Counted from the stretch's first letter, positions 10,120 through 19,227 are shown. The stretch: 64,000 bases of DNA from Olsenella sp. Marseille-P4559 (GCF_900605015.1 NZ_LR027573.1:718858-782857); one strand, 5' to 3'. Program-made: numbers and translations. The notes: generated by a model from the sequence alone, not told the origin.

Positions 10120-11624
10120 CAGGCGACCCCTCCCTCGGATGCCTCGAGCGCGACGACGACCGCACGGGCCTTGTCCCGGCATTCCTCGAACTCGCGCTCG
10201 GGCACGCTGTCTGCGACGATGCCGGCACCGGACTGGACGCAGACCTCGCCGTCCTTCTTGTAGGCAAGGCGGATGCCGATGCAGGTATCGAGGTTCCCGG
10301 CGAAGTCGAGGTATCCGATGGCGCCGCCGTAGACGCCGCGCTTCCTGCCCTCGAGCTCGCGGATGGCCTGGCAGGCACGGACCTTCGGCGCTCCCGAGAG
10401 CGTGCCCGCAGGAAGGATCGCGTCCACGGCGTCCACCGCGTCATGGCCCTCCGCGATCCGTGCGCTCACCGTCGAGCCGATGTGCATCACGTGGGAGAGG
10501 CGCAGGACCCTGTGGGACTCGTCCACATGGACGCTGCCCAGCTCAGCGATCTTTCCGAGGTCGTTCCTGCCGAGGTCGACGAGCATGTCGTGCTCTGCGA
10601 GCTCCTTCTCGTCTGCCAGGAGCCCCTCCTCGAGTGCCCTGTCCTCCTCCGGCGTCCTGCCCCTGGGACGGGTGCCTGCCAGGGGATAGGTGAAGAGCCT
10701 GCCATCCGTGAGCCTTGCGAGCGTCTCGGGGCTCGCGCCCGCGAGCTCGAGCGTGTCGCTCGCGAGGTAGAACATGTAGGGGCTCGGGTTCTCGGCACGC
10801 AGGAGCCTGTACGTATCGAAGAGGCTGCCCTCCGCCTCGGCGCAGACAGGGTCCGAGAGCACGACCTGGAAGACGTCCCCCTCGTGGATGTAGTGCTGTG
10901 CCTTCTTCACCATCTCGCAGTAGCGCTCCTTGGCAAAGCGCGGCTCGAGAGGGCTTGTGAGCTTCAGCGGCTCGAACGTGGCCTCCTTGCCGTGGCGCAG
11001 GACCTCCCCCATGCGCGCGATCTTCTGCCCTGCTGCCGCATAGGCCTCTTCCAGCTTCCCTTCCGAGCCGTCCTCCGGAACCTCGACGCCGGAGATGAGG
11101 GCGACGCGGCTCCTGTAGGAGTCGAAGGCGATGACGGAATCGAAGAGCATGAGGTCCATGTCCGGGAAGTCCGCATGCTCGGCTTCTCCACCCCTGAGCA
11201 CCGGCTCCGCGTACTTCAGGTAGTCATAGGAGAAGTAGCCGACAAGGCCGCCCGCGAAGGGCGGCATGCCCTCGAGCTGCGGGCTCCTGTGGGCGGCCAG
11301 CACCTCGCGCAGGAACGCACCGGGATGGTCGACCGTCTTTTCTGCGACGCCGCCCTTCCCTTCCTCCGTGCCGCGCCTCACGCGAAGCTGTCCGTCAAGG
11401 CAGGTGATCTCCATCGTGGGGTCGAGCCCCAGGAACGAATAGCGGCCGCCCCGCTCGTCGGGCTCTGCGCTCTCGAGCAGGAAGACATGATGGCTTGCGC
11501 CCCTGAGCCGGCGCACGGCCTGGATGGTCGTGAAGCCATCCGAGAGGATCTCGCGGCAGACCGGCACGCGGCGGTAGCCGCCCGTCTCTGCAACCTCGCG
11601 CACGTCCGCAAGCGTTGGGTGCAT
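10119..11624 (-). CDS. trpE: Anthranilate synthase component I
   Basis: A 501-residue chorismate-utilising enzyme making anthranilate with TrpG. The N-terminal regulatory half has the LLESAEP motif (feedback Trp-binding LLES), and the catalytic half has FQVVLSD, FYLASDTLELAGASPETL, PLAGTRPRGRT, EHDMLVDLGRNDLG and IRELEGRKRGVYGGAIGY. GGAAGGGAGG precedes ATG 11624. It is the first structural gene after a T-box leader, so expression should respond to uncharged tRNA-Trp, in addition to enzyme feedback through the LLES motif. Confidence 0.96.
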   Translation of the reverse strand: MHPTLADVREVAETGGYRRVPVCREILSDGFTTIQAVRRLRGASHHVFLLESAEPDERGGRYSFLGLDPTMEITCLDGQLRVRRGTEEGKGGVAEKTVDHPGAFLREVLAAHRSPQLEGMPPFAGGLVGYFSYDYLKYAEPVLRGGEAEHADFPDMDLMLFDSVIAFDSYRSRVALISGVEVPEDGSEGKLEEAYAAAGQKIARMGEVLRHGKEATFEPLKLTSPLEPRFAKERYCEMVKKAQHYIHEGDVFQVVLSDPVCAEAEGSLFDTYRLLRAENPSPYMFYLASDTLELAGASPETLARLTDGRLFTYPLAGTRPRGRTPEEDRALEEGLLADEKELAEHDMLVDLGRNDLGKIAELGSVHVDESHRVLRLSHVMHIGSTVSARIAEGHDAVDAVDAILPAGTLSGAPKVRACQAIRELEGRKRGVYGGAIGYLDFAGNLDTCIGIRLAYKKDGEVCVQSGAGIVADSVPEREFEECRDKARAVVVALEASEGGVA

Positions 11625-11651
11625 GTCCCGCCTCCCTTCCCCGGAGACGGG

Positions 11652-11708
11652 AAAATGGACCCGTCCCCGACTTTAACTGCCCTGCAGCTCGGTCAAGGAC
11701 GGGTCCAT
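11652..11708 (-). terminator. T-box intrinsic terminator
   Basis: On the minus strand ATGGACCCGTCC pairs perfectly with GGACGGGTCCAT and is followed by TTT. The 5' arm abuts the T-box sequence, as expected for mutually exclusive terminator and antiterminator folds. Confidence 0.88.
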
Positions 11709-11935
11709 GGCTATGGACTCGCGGTGCCACCTTGATTCACAGGCTCTCGCCTGTGCGCTTGGGGGCGCCATCACGCCCCTGGCAGCTGACGCGTGCCTGA
11801 CGTCGCATACTACTGGGGAGCGGATGCCCCCTTTCGGTGCGCCCTCGGCGGCCCAATCAACGTCCCGCATTCCGGCCCGGATCTCAGCATCCCGGACTCT
11901 CTGTGCGTGCGCTGGCGTCTACCTTCCGCCTCGAT
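11652..11935 (-). ncRNA. T-box leader of the trp operon
   Basis: Read on the minus strand, AAGGTGGCACCGCGAG (about 11717-11732) matches the universal T-box consensus that pairs with the tRNA acceptor end. Upstream, an AGAGAG bulge-like motif and a TGCTGAGA distal-loop-like motif fit Stem I. A TGG at 11853-11855 is a candidate Trp specifier codon, and GGCGG/CCGCC could close Stem I. The leader ends in an intrinsic terminator before trpE. In known T-boxes uncharged tRNA stabilises the antiterminator. Specifier assignment is inference; the T-box and terminator are directly visible. Confidence 0.88.
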
Positions 11936-12091
11936 GGTTTGGTGTTGCTATTCGATTGGCGCACACTGTAGCGCGCCGGACCCTGGAATGCACGCATGCC
12001 GACCGAACAGTTCATCGCAAGGAAACAATCTCGCGGAATCGGTTGATTAGCGACTTCATGGGGCTGTATCAGAAGATACCGCCCCGCATGA

Positions 12092-12123
12092 GGCGGAGTC
12101 AGAGACGGCTCCGCCCCTTTTTT
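12092..12123 (+). terminator. Orphan intrinsic terminator
   Basis: GGCGGAG and CTCCGCC form a 7-bp stem followed by CCTTTTTT. It has the classic intrinsic form, yet no plus-strand gene is recognisable upstream. It may be left over from a lost gene or end an unannotated transcript antisense to the T-box leader. Confidence 0.6.
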
Positions 12124-12233
12124 GATTAGGCATCGAGCCACATGAGTCACTGGGCTGAGCCAACCACGGGCATCTGCCATTCAATATATAAATATCTGAT
12201 AGGATAGGGACATCCGGATGAAGGGGCCTTCCC

Positions 12234-12460
12234 ATGCCAGGCCCGAAGTTCGACCGCTTCCAGCGGGACCAGCCGACGCTGCCCCCCACCCGCTCGGAGC
12301 CCTGGCCCCCGAGAACTCGCCCCCGCGCGTCATGGACATGGTCGTCCACCCCTTGACAGGCAGATGCCCACCGCCCCCATCCCGGCGGGGGGTACCCCGC
12401 CTACGACCCCGAGATGATGCCCAAGGCGGCCCCTCTCGCCTACGCGAAGGGGACCTGCTC
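12234..12460 (+). mobile_element. IS1182-like transposase N-terminal remnant
   Basis: Pieced across three frames, the sequence reads MPGPKFDRFQRDQPTLPP, then LAPENSPPRVMDMVV, then DRQMPTAPIPAGG and YPAYDPEMMPKAAPLAYAKG, then TCSSR. This is the typical start of IS1182/IS5-like transposases (two-domain lead-in, P-E-N/D-H-x-x-R-V, the G-x-P-A-Y/P-x-M-x-L-K block, then G-x-x-S-S-R). At least two frameshifts and loss of the DDE domain make it a dead fragment. No terminal repeats were identified. Confidence 0.55.
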
Positions 12461-12823
12461 TTCGAGGGTGTACATCCGTCCTCCTACGTTTGGACGCATC
12501 GTCGGCAACGTCCTCTGCCGCAAACGGAAGGACCTCCGAGATGCTCGAGCAATCATCCCCGGAATCCATGCGTGCGGGGACAATGGGGCTCGCGAGGTCA
12601 GAGCAGATGCTCCCCATGCGCCAAATTCCCAACCCAAGGTCCCCTGCCAAGATCCCGAAGTTGCATATAAGGTGCGGCTGTTGTGCGTGCAGCCGGCAAT
12701 CACCTCGACAGACAGGCTGTCCGCATTCGCCTGAGGCCTGACGATTGGTCCGTGCCACTCTATGATGCTCATCCCCGTTCAACGCCGCATTTCGTGCTTT
12801 CTCGATTTGGCCTGAGAACAGAC

Positions 12824-13612
12824 ATGCCTACTTTTCTCGATGTGCCAAGGTCTTTCGATTTGACATTTGCGCACTACGAGGCATTTGCCAGAGATCCACT
12901 GGTAGGACTCATCATCAGCGAGCACGGTTTTATGGATTCGGCCGGCAGCCTACATACTGCGGGCAGCACTAGTCACGAGTTCTCAACAGATGAGATCTCG
13001 TACATAACAGATGAGATCTCGTTAAAGGATGGGTTTGCCGCCGCGGCACAGCACGTGGGGCGCACTGGCGACGATGGCGTGGAACTCTACTCCAGCCATG
13101 GATATCTGCTCGGCCAGCTCTCCTTGCTGCTCACCAACGTTCAATCCGACGAATGCGGGTCGAGGAGCATCCAGAACCGGACACGTTTCCTGGTAGAGAT
13201 GCTGCAAAAGACGTGCCTTGCCGTGGGGGAGGGCCTCCCCATCTCGGTTCGACTGGGTGGCAGCAACTGCGCCTTGGGCGGGAGCACCATTGCAGGCGCG
13301 GCTCAAGCTGCACATTTCTTGGAGCGCGAGGGCGTTGACCTGGTAGACCTCGCGGACGGAACGAACGTCTATATGTGTCGGGGCCACCGCGAACCCGGCT
13401 GGTCCTCTGACATGTCCACAGCGGTGCGGCAAGCCATTCACACGCCGCCATGCTTGCTGGCGGCGTTCGCACGACCAGCCAGGCAAAGCAACTGCTGAAG
13501 GACAGGGACGGGCCTCATCGGCGCTGGCCGGGCAATGCTCGCAGACCCCTGCTGGAGACAGGTGGGACGATGGAAGCGGCAAGGGGGCGCGCAATGTCAG
13601 AGAAGACGCTGA
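12824..13612 (+). pseudogene. Old-yellow-enzyme family NADH:flavin oxidoreductase remnant
   Basis: Recognisable blocks are HYEAFARDPLVGLIISEHGF, DGFAAAAQHVGRTGDDGVEL, YSSHGYLLGQ, TNVQSDECGSRSIQNRTRF (family LTNxRtDeYGGSlENRtRf), RTRFLVEMLQ and ISVRLGG. The frame then shifts near 13440 (MLAGGVRTTSQAKQLLKD) and again near 13500 (GLIGAGRAMLADPCW). The N-terminal part after MPTFLDVPR is deleted, and the SLENR glycine pair is degraded. OYE enzymes reduce enones and xenobiotics with FMN. This copy cannot make a complete protein. Confidence 0.65.
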
Positions 13613-14010
13613 TGGTGGGCACGAGTCCGCGGCTGCATGGCAGCCCCAACATCCTTGCGAGGGCATTTGCCGATGAAGCCCGTCAGGTGGATCATGAGGT
13701 GGAGCTCGTGCCTCTCAACGCCCATCCGAAAGTCATTCTGGACCGTACGAACTGCCCGTATGCGGTGGAATGCCGCTTCCGCGACGCATGGTCTGCTCAC
13801 AACTGCGAGGCAACAGCGTCCGAGGCACCCGAGCATGCGATTGGCAACCTGCGCGGCTAGCTCAAGGCGTTCAATAAGGCCCGGTTGAATGGCATTGTCT
13901 TTGCAGGAGGCACCGCGTCAGACGACACCGCGAAGGGACATCTCGCAGTTGATGAGGTGTGTACGCTTGGTGAGCGCGCTTGGGCACCTTGCCCGCAGTG
14001 GCGAACAAGG
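13594..14010 (+). pseudogene. Flavodoxin-like / FMN reductase family remnant
   Basis: It begins MSEKTLMVGTSPRLHGSPN behind AAGGGGG, a typical NADPH-dependent FMN reductase/flavodoxin phosphate loop (T-S-P-R-x-x-x-S-N). It continues FADEARQVDHEVELVPLN and RTNCPYAVECRFRD. The middle is deleted, and an in-frame TAG at 13858 interrupts the tail, which then resumes in the same frame (NGIVFAGGTASDD). A second, shorter relative lies at 17040-17365. Probably once paired with the neighbouring flavin oxidoreductase. Confidence 0.5.
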
Positions 14011-14023
14011 CGAAAGGTCACAT

Positions 14024-15127
14024 ATGGCTACTCCGAATCCCTTCACGCCGGAGTTCGGCAGCGTCCCTCTGGTAATGGCAGGACGCCAGAACATCCGAAG
14101 AGAATTCCTCGAGGCCTTCGAACAGGGACGCGGCAACCCCAACCTGTCCAGCATTCTCGTCGGACCCCGAGGATCCGGGAAGACCGCCCTCCTCTCTTAC
14201 CTTGCCAATGAGGCATCCAGCCAAGGCTGGATGGGCGTCAACGCTGTGGCAATGCCGGGAATGCTGGAAGACATCTACCAGCAGACGTGTCTCGCCTGCG
14301 AAAGAGCCTTTGGCGACAAGGCCAAAGGAATATCTCGGCTTACGGGGATAGGCGTAGGACCTGTGAGTGCAAGCTGGAGTGCGGCACCTGTCCAGGAACA
14401 GAACTGGCGGACACGTATGGAGGAGCTCATAGAGAAGCTCCAGAACGCTGACCTTGGCCTTCTCATTACAGTCGACGAGGCTGTGGCATCTTTGGACGAG
14501 ATGGTCAGCCTTGCCGCCATTTACCAGCTCTTTGTACGCGAGCAGAAGCGGGTCTCCCTGGTGATGGCAGGCCTTCCCCACAATATCAGTGGGCTTCTCA
14601 ACGATAGGAGCGTTTCATTCTTACGCAGGGCTCAGCGTCACATGCTGGGCACGATAGCGGATGCCGATGTGCGAAACGCCTTCAGCGAGACCGCCGCCAT
14701 CGGAGGTCGCAAAGCTACTAAGGGTGCGCTTGACGCTTGCGTGCAAGCAATCGGTGGATACCCCTATATGCTGCAGCTAGTTGGGTTTAGAAGCTGGCAG
14801 GCCTCGGAGCTGCACAATGAAATCAGTCTTGCTGATGCCCGGCAGGGGATTCGCGACGCGCGGGAGGACTTCACACGGAGAATCCTAGCCCCAACGTATA
14901 GAGAGCTCTCTGACATAGACCTTCGCTTTGTTGAGGCAATGCTTGCAGACAGCAGGGAGAGTCGCATCGCCGACATCGCCGGACGCATGGGCGTCGAGAG
15001 CCGCTATGCCTCCAAGTACCGCAGCCGCCTCCTGGCGGCAGGCGTGATAGAGCAGGTATCACGTGGCGTTGTGCACTTTGCCTTGCCTGGCTTCAGAGAG
15101 TTCGCGACGCAAGAGCTGGGCGCATAA
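14024..15127 (+). CDS. AAA ATPase with C-terminal winged helix
   Basis: A 367-residue ATP-binding protein. Walker A is GPRGSGKT (about residues 46-53), a Walker B-like ITVDEAVASLDEM follows near residue 150, and the C terminus (IADIAGRMGVESRYASKYRSR) looks like a winged-helix DNA-binding module. The family resembles stand-alone archaeal-type ATPases often encoded in mobile or defence regions, with no certain function. I chose ATG 14024 because it has AAAGG at a good distance and homology begins there; the frame is open further upstream into the flavodoxin remnant. It is intact in a region of decayed genes. Confidence 0.75.
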   Translation: MATPNPFTPEFGSVPLVMAGRQNIRREFLEAFEQGRGNPNLSSILVGPRGSGKTALLSYLANEASSQGWMGVNAVAMPGMLEDIYQQTCLACERAFGDKAKGISRLTGIGVGPVSASWSAAPVQEQNWRTRMEELIEKLQNADLGLLITVDEAVASLDEMVSLAAIYQLFVREQKRVSLVMAGLPHNISGLLNDRSVSFLRRAQRHMLGTIADADVRNAFSETAAIGGRKATKGALDACVQAIGGYPYMLQLVGFRSWQASELHNEISLADARQGIRDAREDFTRRILAPTYRELSDIDLRFVEAMLADSRESRIADIAGRMGVESRYASKYRSRLLAAGVIEQVSRGVVHFALPGFREFATQELGA

Positions 15128-15142
15128 GGTCGCAGACGTACC

Positions 15143-15350
15143 CTGGCTTAGCATTGGGCCAAGGGTGTCACCGCCGCCATCGTGGGCTACGACAAGCCGA
15201 GTCGTGTGGGTGACGCGGTGCGTGCCCTCACCGTTAAACTGACACCGAGGGACGTCAACTTCCTAGATGAGCGCTGCCAGCCCCACGAACGCGTTGGCCC
15301 AAGGGCGCTCCCCTGCAAGAATCCCCTAACAAACACGGACCACACACAGC
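15143..15350 (+). pseudogene. Aldo/keto reductase C-terminal fragment
   Basis: The reading LA*HWAKGVTAAIVGYDKPSR, then VGDAVRALTVKLTPRDVNFL, then QPHERVGPRA aligns residue for residue with the C terminus of the aldo/keto reductase at 18037-19052 (HWAKGVAAPIVGCSRPSR, VKLTPEDVDYL). It carries a TAG where the other has TGG (A-W-H). Only the last 65 or so codons remain. Confidence 0.6.
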
Positions 15351-15524
15351 TGAGCCTTGAGCTCTTCAGCGCCGCAACACCTATCCCCGCAGGCCAGAGC
15401 GGAGAGGAACACTCCCCCGATGCCGGATTGACTCCAGGTCTGTGTCGCCATCGTCACGTGATGCTGCGCCCTGAGCTGAAAACCGCCTTGCAGTAATGCT
15501 GTTCTTGCACACAAGAAAAGACGA

Positions 15525-15880
15525 GGGGCCCCGAGCACCCAGACCGCAGCTTCTGGGTGTGCACGCCGCAGGCAGGCATCGGCACAGACTCGGCGGACTT
15601 CCCGATTGTCTCGTCACTCACGTCCAACGACGCGGCGATTACTCAGGACATCGGCCTAGCGGGCATCGTGTTAGGCCGAGGCGCCCGCGCCATCGGCGTG
15701 TGCGGACACGCGTACAACCCCCTGACCATAGACTCATGATGTTCATCCGCCACAAGGAGAAGAGGGTCAGACGTTCTGAGGGCAGGGCCAAAGGGCCGGC
15801 AGCATTCACCGGCGAGGACCGCGGGCGCTTCTCGCGCAACCTGCGACAGCTGGTGCAAGAGGCCAGGCGCGCAGACGACG
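15525..15880 (+). pseudogene. YaiI/YqxD-type DUF188 protein remnant
   Basis: It is a decayed copy of the intact gene at 20702-21214. GTDSADFPIVSSLTSNDAAI, TQDIGLAGIVLGRGARAIGV and YNPLTIDS are followed by a one-base loss near 15736 and then MMFIRHKEKRVRRSEGRAKG and FSRNLRQLVQEAR. The N-terminal DADACPVT part is missing. It lies directly after the aldo/keto reductase fragment, as if both came from one duplication. Confidence 0.6.
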
Positions 15881-16071
15881 GCGAGCAGAGCAGCCCATCC
15901 AGGTGGTGCTTGGCATCAGGGGAAGGGCAATCTGCGCCCTGCTCGAGATATTCAGCCCACACCATTGGATGCAATTGTGCAGCCTCAACTACCTGCCCAA
16001 TGGGATGGCGGTCCTTCCCTTCCAGGACGTATCGTGGCATGCGTAGCACACCTTGCGCAGCAGGGAGTTGA

Positions 16072-16959
16072 TTACCAGCACTCCCCCACAAATCGCAGCG
16101 CATCCGCGAGCGACTTCTGGGCCGATGCCCAGCACTCGTCGGGGTGCCTTCGCTCCATCTTGAACAATCGCTTCGAACGCAGTTGCACGGGCACCAGGAG
16201 GTGGCTGGCATACCGGTAGCGAATTCACTCGTGCGGATAGGCAAAGCCCGCCGCGTCCAGACGTGCCATCATGGCGTCGCACGACTTTGCCGAGGGCCAC
16301 ATGGAATCGTCCTCCGGCGTCTGCAGCAGGATGGGACCCTGGATCTTCTCCACCGGGATGAAGGCCTCCGCAGGCGCCTGGTCCTTATGCCTATAGCACG
16401 ACTGCACGCTCATACTGCCGAGGCGGAGACTGTCGCACACGACACGTCCCATATGTAGGTCAAGGGGCATCCAGGGGATGTCCTTCTCGCGAAATGAGAA
16501 CGCAGAACCGGGGTACGTCTTCCCCTGGCTCATGCCCTGGGTGCAGGCATCACCTGGGCTCACGGCAATAACGCAGCTGACAAGCCCTGGAAGATAGACC
16601 CCCGAAAGCAATGCGAGAAGGCTGCCCATTGAGATGCCCCATACGCCCACCTTTTGGTAGCCAAGCGCGTTGAGCCTCGTGGTCGCGCGCTCCACAAACT
16701 CCAGCGGCACATGGCTGATTGCCCGGGGCAGTTCGGGCAGGTTCCAATACGCAAGCGCCATACTCGCGAGACCCGCGCTTGCAAACTTGTCAGCCATCGC
16801 TTTCACGAAGTAGTAGGAGCCGTCACTGCCGCCCACGAAGATAAGTGCCTTCCCGGGATGCCTGCTCTCGTGCGGCTCATAAAATGTTGCCTCAAAGCCA
16901 TCGGCATTCACATGCATTACCGCACTCGGCCCACGCTTGGGCTCCCACTGCGCCTTCAT
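16072..16959 (-). pseudogene. Acyl-CoA thioester hydrolase/BAAT-type alpha/beta hydrolase with premature stop
   Basis: The open frame 16959-16225 gives 244 residues with ALIFVGGSDGSYYFVKAMAD, a nucleophile elbow VGVWGISMGSLLALL (G-x-S-x-G) and the dienelactone/BAAT-like C domain ending FAYPHE. A TGA at 16225 sits where the related fragment at 23777-23983 has TGC. Past it the same frame runs on (IRYRYASHLLVPVQLRSKRL to FVGECW and TAA at 16072), so about 50 codons are lost. The catalytic His is expected near this C-terminal border, so activity is doubtful. The family transfers or hydrolyses acyl groups; the substrate is unknown. Confidence 0.65.
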
Positions 16960-17039
16960 GGTGGAATTCGTCTCTCCCCAACCCTCTAAGACATTTATAG
17001 TTAACTTATTCTAACTAATTGACCGCAATGACAGCCTGG

Positions 17040-17365
17040 AAAGAAGGGGCTGCCCCTCGCAACACACGACATCTTCTCGAAGGCAAGATGCGGCGACACG
17101 GATGCCTTCTTGGATCATCTCAGGCATATGGGCTGCCAGGAGGTGCGGTTCATCGACACAAACGAGATGGGCGGCCAGATGAAGGCCTTTCTGGACCGCA
17201 CGAACCGCCTGTACACGGCGGACTGCCGCTTCCGCGACGTCTACCTGCTCGTAGCTGCAGAGGCGACGGCACCCGAGACCCCCCGAGCATGCCATCGACG
17301 GGCTTCGCGGATGGCTCAAGGTGCTCAATGGGGCCCGGCTGGGGAGAAACGCGTAAAGCCCCTGA
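17040..17365 (+). pseudogene. Flavodoxin-like family fragment
   Basis: The fragment reads TDAFLDHLRHMGCQEVRFID, TNEMGGQMKAFLDRTNRLYT and FRDVYLLVAAEATAPE, then after a frameshift HAIDGLRGWLKVLNGARL. It shares RTNxxYxxxCRFRD and HAIxxLRG with the remnant at 13594-14010, so both derive from the same flavodoxin/FMN-reductase-like family. No start region remains. Confidence 0.5.
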
Positions 17366-17369
17366 CACG

Positions 17370-17717
17370 TTAAAGCCCGAACTGCGGGTGCCGGAATCTG
17401 CGCTTCGGGTCTCCGGCACTCCACTCAACGTCGAAGACTGTGACCATGCGGACACCCTCATCAACGATGTAGTGCAGCGTGAACGGAGTATCCGACACGT
17501 GTAAGTGACGGCATGGAAACGGAGGGCGAGCAGCCTGGTAGTCTGGACTGTAGTCAGACCCCACAAACGGATAAGCCCCTAGCAGCTGAAACGCCTCGAC
17601 CATCCTGGCCAGCGTACGCTCTAAAAGAATGTTCTCGTCCAGAAAGGTCTCCGCATAATCCGTAAGGAGAACTTTAGAAGGCTCGCGGTCAAGTCCCTGT
17701 GAACGTTTGGAAGCCAT
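17370..17717 (-). CDS. RelE/ParE-like toxin
   Basis: A 115-residue basic/acidic protein whose C-terminal half (HLHVSDTPFTLHYIVDEGVR, MVTVFDVEWSAGDPKRRF) resembles the central sheet and final R/K-rich turn of RelE/ParE toxins. It starts at ATG 17717, sharing one base with the stop of a Phd-like antitoxin upstream (TGATG), the usual antitoxin-toxin order. Assignment rests on this arrangement and weak sequence features. Target (ribosome-bound mRNA or gyrase) cannot be told. Confidence 0.55.
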   Translation of the reverse strand: MASKRSQGLDREPSKVLLTDYAETFLDENILLERTLARMVEAFQLLGAYPFVGSDYSPDYQAARPPFPCRHLHVSDTPFTLHYIVDEGVRMVTVFDVEWSAGDPKRRFRHPQFGL

Positions 17718-17915
17718 CACTTCCAACCCCTCTCCGCGCGTATGCGCGAAATGGCATCCGCAGCGGGAATCGTCTTGCCATCAAGAACATCCTGATAACC
17801 ACGCATGAGGCCGTCGTAAACGGCTAGTTCCCTCTGACGAACCTCGTCCCTGAGAGACATGGCTCGGTCAAATGCCTCGGCGTTCATCACCACGACGGCT
17901 GCCTTGCCATTACGC
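17717..17915 (-). pseudogene. Phd/YefM-type antitoxin, N-terminally truncated
   Basis: On the minus strand LTRNGKAAVVVMNAEAFDRA is the characteristic end of the Phd/YefM DNA-binding domain, followed by a toxin-binding tail (YDGLMRGYQDVLDGKTIPAA, ISRIRAERGWK). The first 30 or so family residues are missing. The longest ATG-start product begins at 17887 and has about 57 residues. It lacks the N-terminal DNA-binding fold, so autoregulation is probably lost. Toxin neutralisation could survive through the tail. Confidence 0.5.
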
Positions 17916-18036
17916 GTGAGGGAGAGTCAAATAGACTTTGAGATACGTCCTATGCATATCAAAGTTATAGAAAGAGGCATTTCACATAGCAGACACCCGA
18001 CCGTAGACTGGACACAGGCAAAGTGAGAGGAGCCCC

Positions 18037-19052
18037 ATGGAGTACACGAACCTCGGCCAGACGGGCATCAGGATCAGCCGCATCTGCATCGGCGGCATGA
18101 GCTTTGGCAAGGTGTTTCCCGACTTCCACCAGTGGGTGATCGACCAGCCCGCAACGCAGGCGGTCATAAAGGAGGCGATCGAGAGGGACGTCAACTTCTT
18201 CGATACCGCCAACGTATACGCACACGGCACCAGCGAGGAGTTCATCGGCCAGTCGCTCAAGAACCTGGGCGTCAGGCGCGAGGACGTCGTGCTGGCCAGC
18301 AAGGTCCACTTCAACGAGGGTTGCCTTTCTCGCGCGGCAATCGAGCGCGAGATCAAGGGTACGCTCAAGCGTCTTGGCGCCGACTACCTGGACCTCTACA
18401 TCATCCACCGCTTCGATTACGACACGCCGATCGAGGAGACCATGGAGGCGCTCGACGGCCTGGTGAAAGCCGGCAAGGTCCGCGCGCTGGGCGCCAGCGC
18501 CATGTACGCGTACCGGTTCCACAACATGCAGGTCGTCGCGGACCAAAACGGCTGGACCCGCTTCAGCAGCATGCAGTGCCACTACAACCTGCTCTATCGT
18601 GAGGACGAGCGCGAGATGATTCCTGTCTGCCGCCAGTACGGCGTCAGCATCACGCCGTACAGCCCGCTTGCCTCCGGCCACCTGACGCGCCCGACCTGGG
18701 ACTCCGACTCCAAGCGCTCCACCACCGACGGCACGATGAGAAACAAGTACGACCACGACCGCCACGCCAGATTGACATGCCGGTCATCGAGCGCGTGCAT
18801 GAGCTGGCGGAGCGCCTGGGCGTGCCCATGGCGGACATCGCCCTGGCCTGGCACTGGGCCAAGGGCGTGGCCGCACCCATCGTGGGCTGCAGCAGGCCGA
18901 GCCGCGTGGATGACGCCGTGCGCGCGCTTGACGTCAAGCTGACGCCGGAGGACGTGGACTACCTGAACGAGCTATACCAGCCCCACGAGCTCGTGGGACC
19001 CAAGGCGCGCCCCGGCGAGAAGCCCCTGGCGGGGACCGACCGCGTGCGGTAG
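18037..19052 (+). pseudogene. Aldo/keto reductase, single frameshift
   Basis: A near full-length NAD(P)H-dependent aldo/keto reductase. LGQTGIRISRICIGGMSFGK, DTANVYAHGTSEEFIGQ (catalytic Asp/Tyr), LASKVHFNEG, YIIHRFDYDTPIEETMEALD and SITPYSPLASGHLTRP lie in one frame. A base is missing near 18769, and the rest (MPVIERVHELAERLGVPMAD, HWAKGVAAPIVGCSRPSR, TPEDVDYLNELYQPHE) is in another. GAGAGGAG precedes the ATG. Without the shift it would encode about 338 residues. A sequencing error cannot be excluded. Confidence 0.75.
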
Positions 19053-19149
19053 CGGACACGCGACATTGTTGGGGCCATGCGGTCCCAGGCGGAGCTTGAA
19101 CCGCCTGGGGCCGTTCTTCTCGCCAGGTGAACTCCTATCAAATGCAAGT

Positions 19150-19199
19150 TACGTACTACATAGTACGGTACGATATAGTACGGTACTATGTAGTACGTA
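19150..19199. promoter_or_regulatory. 50-bp palindrome upstream of the AAA/DUF234 gene
   Basis: TACGTACTACATAGTAC (19150-19166) is the perfect inverse of 19183-19199. The 16-nt centre also contains GTAC steps, so GTAC occurs repeatedly in the element. It ends 29 bp before the ATPase start. Candidate operator or insertion-end palindrome. Confidence 0.6.
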
Positions 19200-19227
19200 G
19201 GAAATCATCTTGTAGATCGGGGGCGCC

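Noticed and set aside
10443-11735. Plus-strand frame of 430 codons across trpE
   Set aside because: Antisense to trpE and its T-box terminator; no homology.
15639-16244. Minus-strand 201-codon frame over the DUF188 remnant and hydrolase tail
   Set aside because: It reads the hydrolase tail out of frame and the DUF188 remnant antisense; not a real protein.
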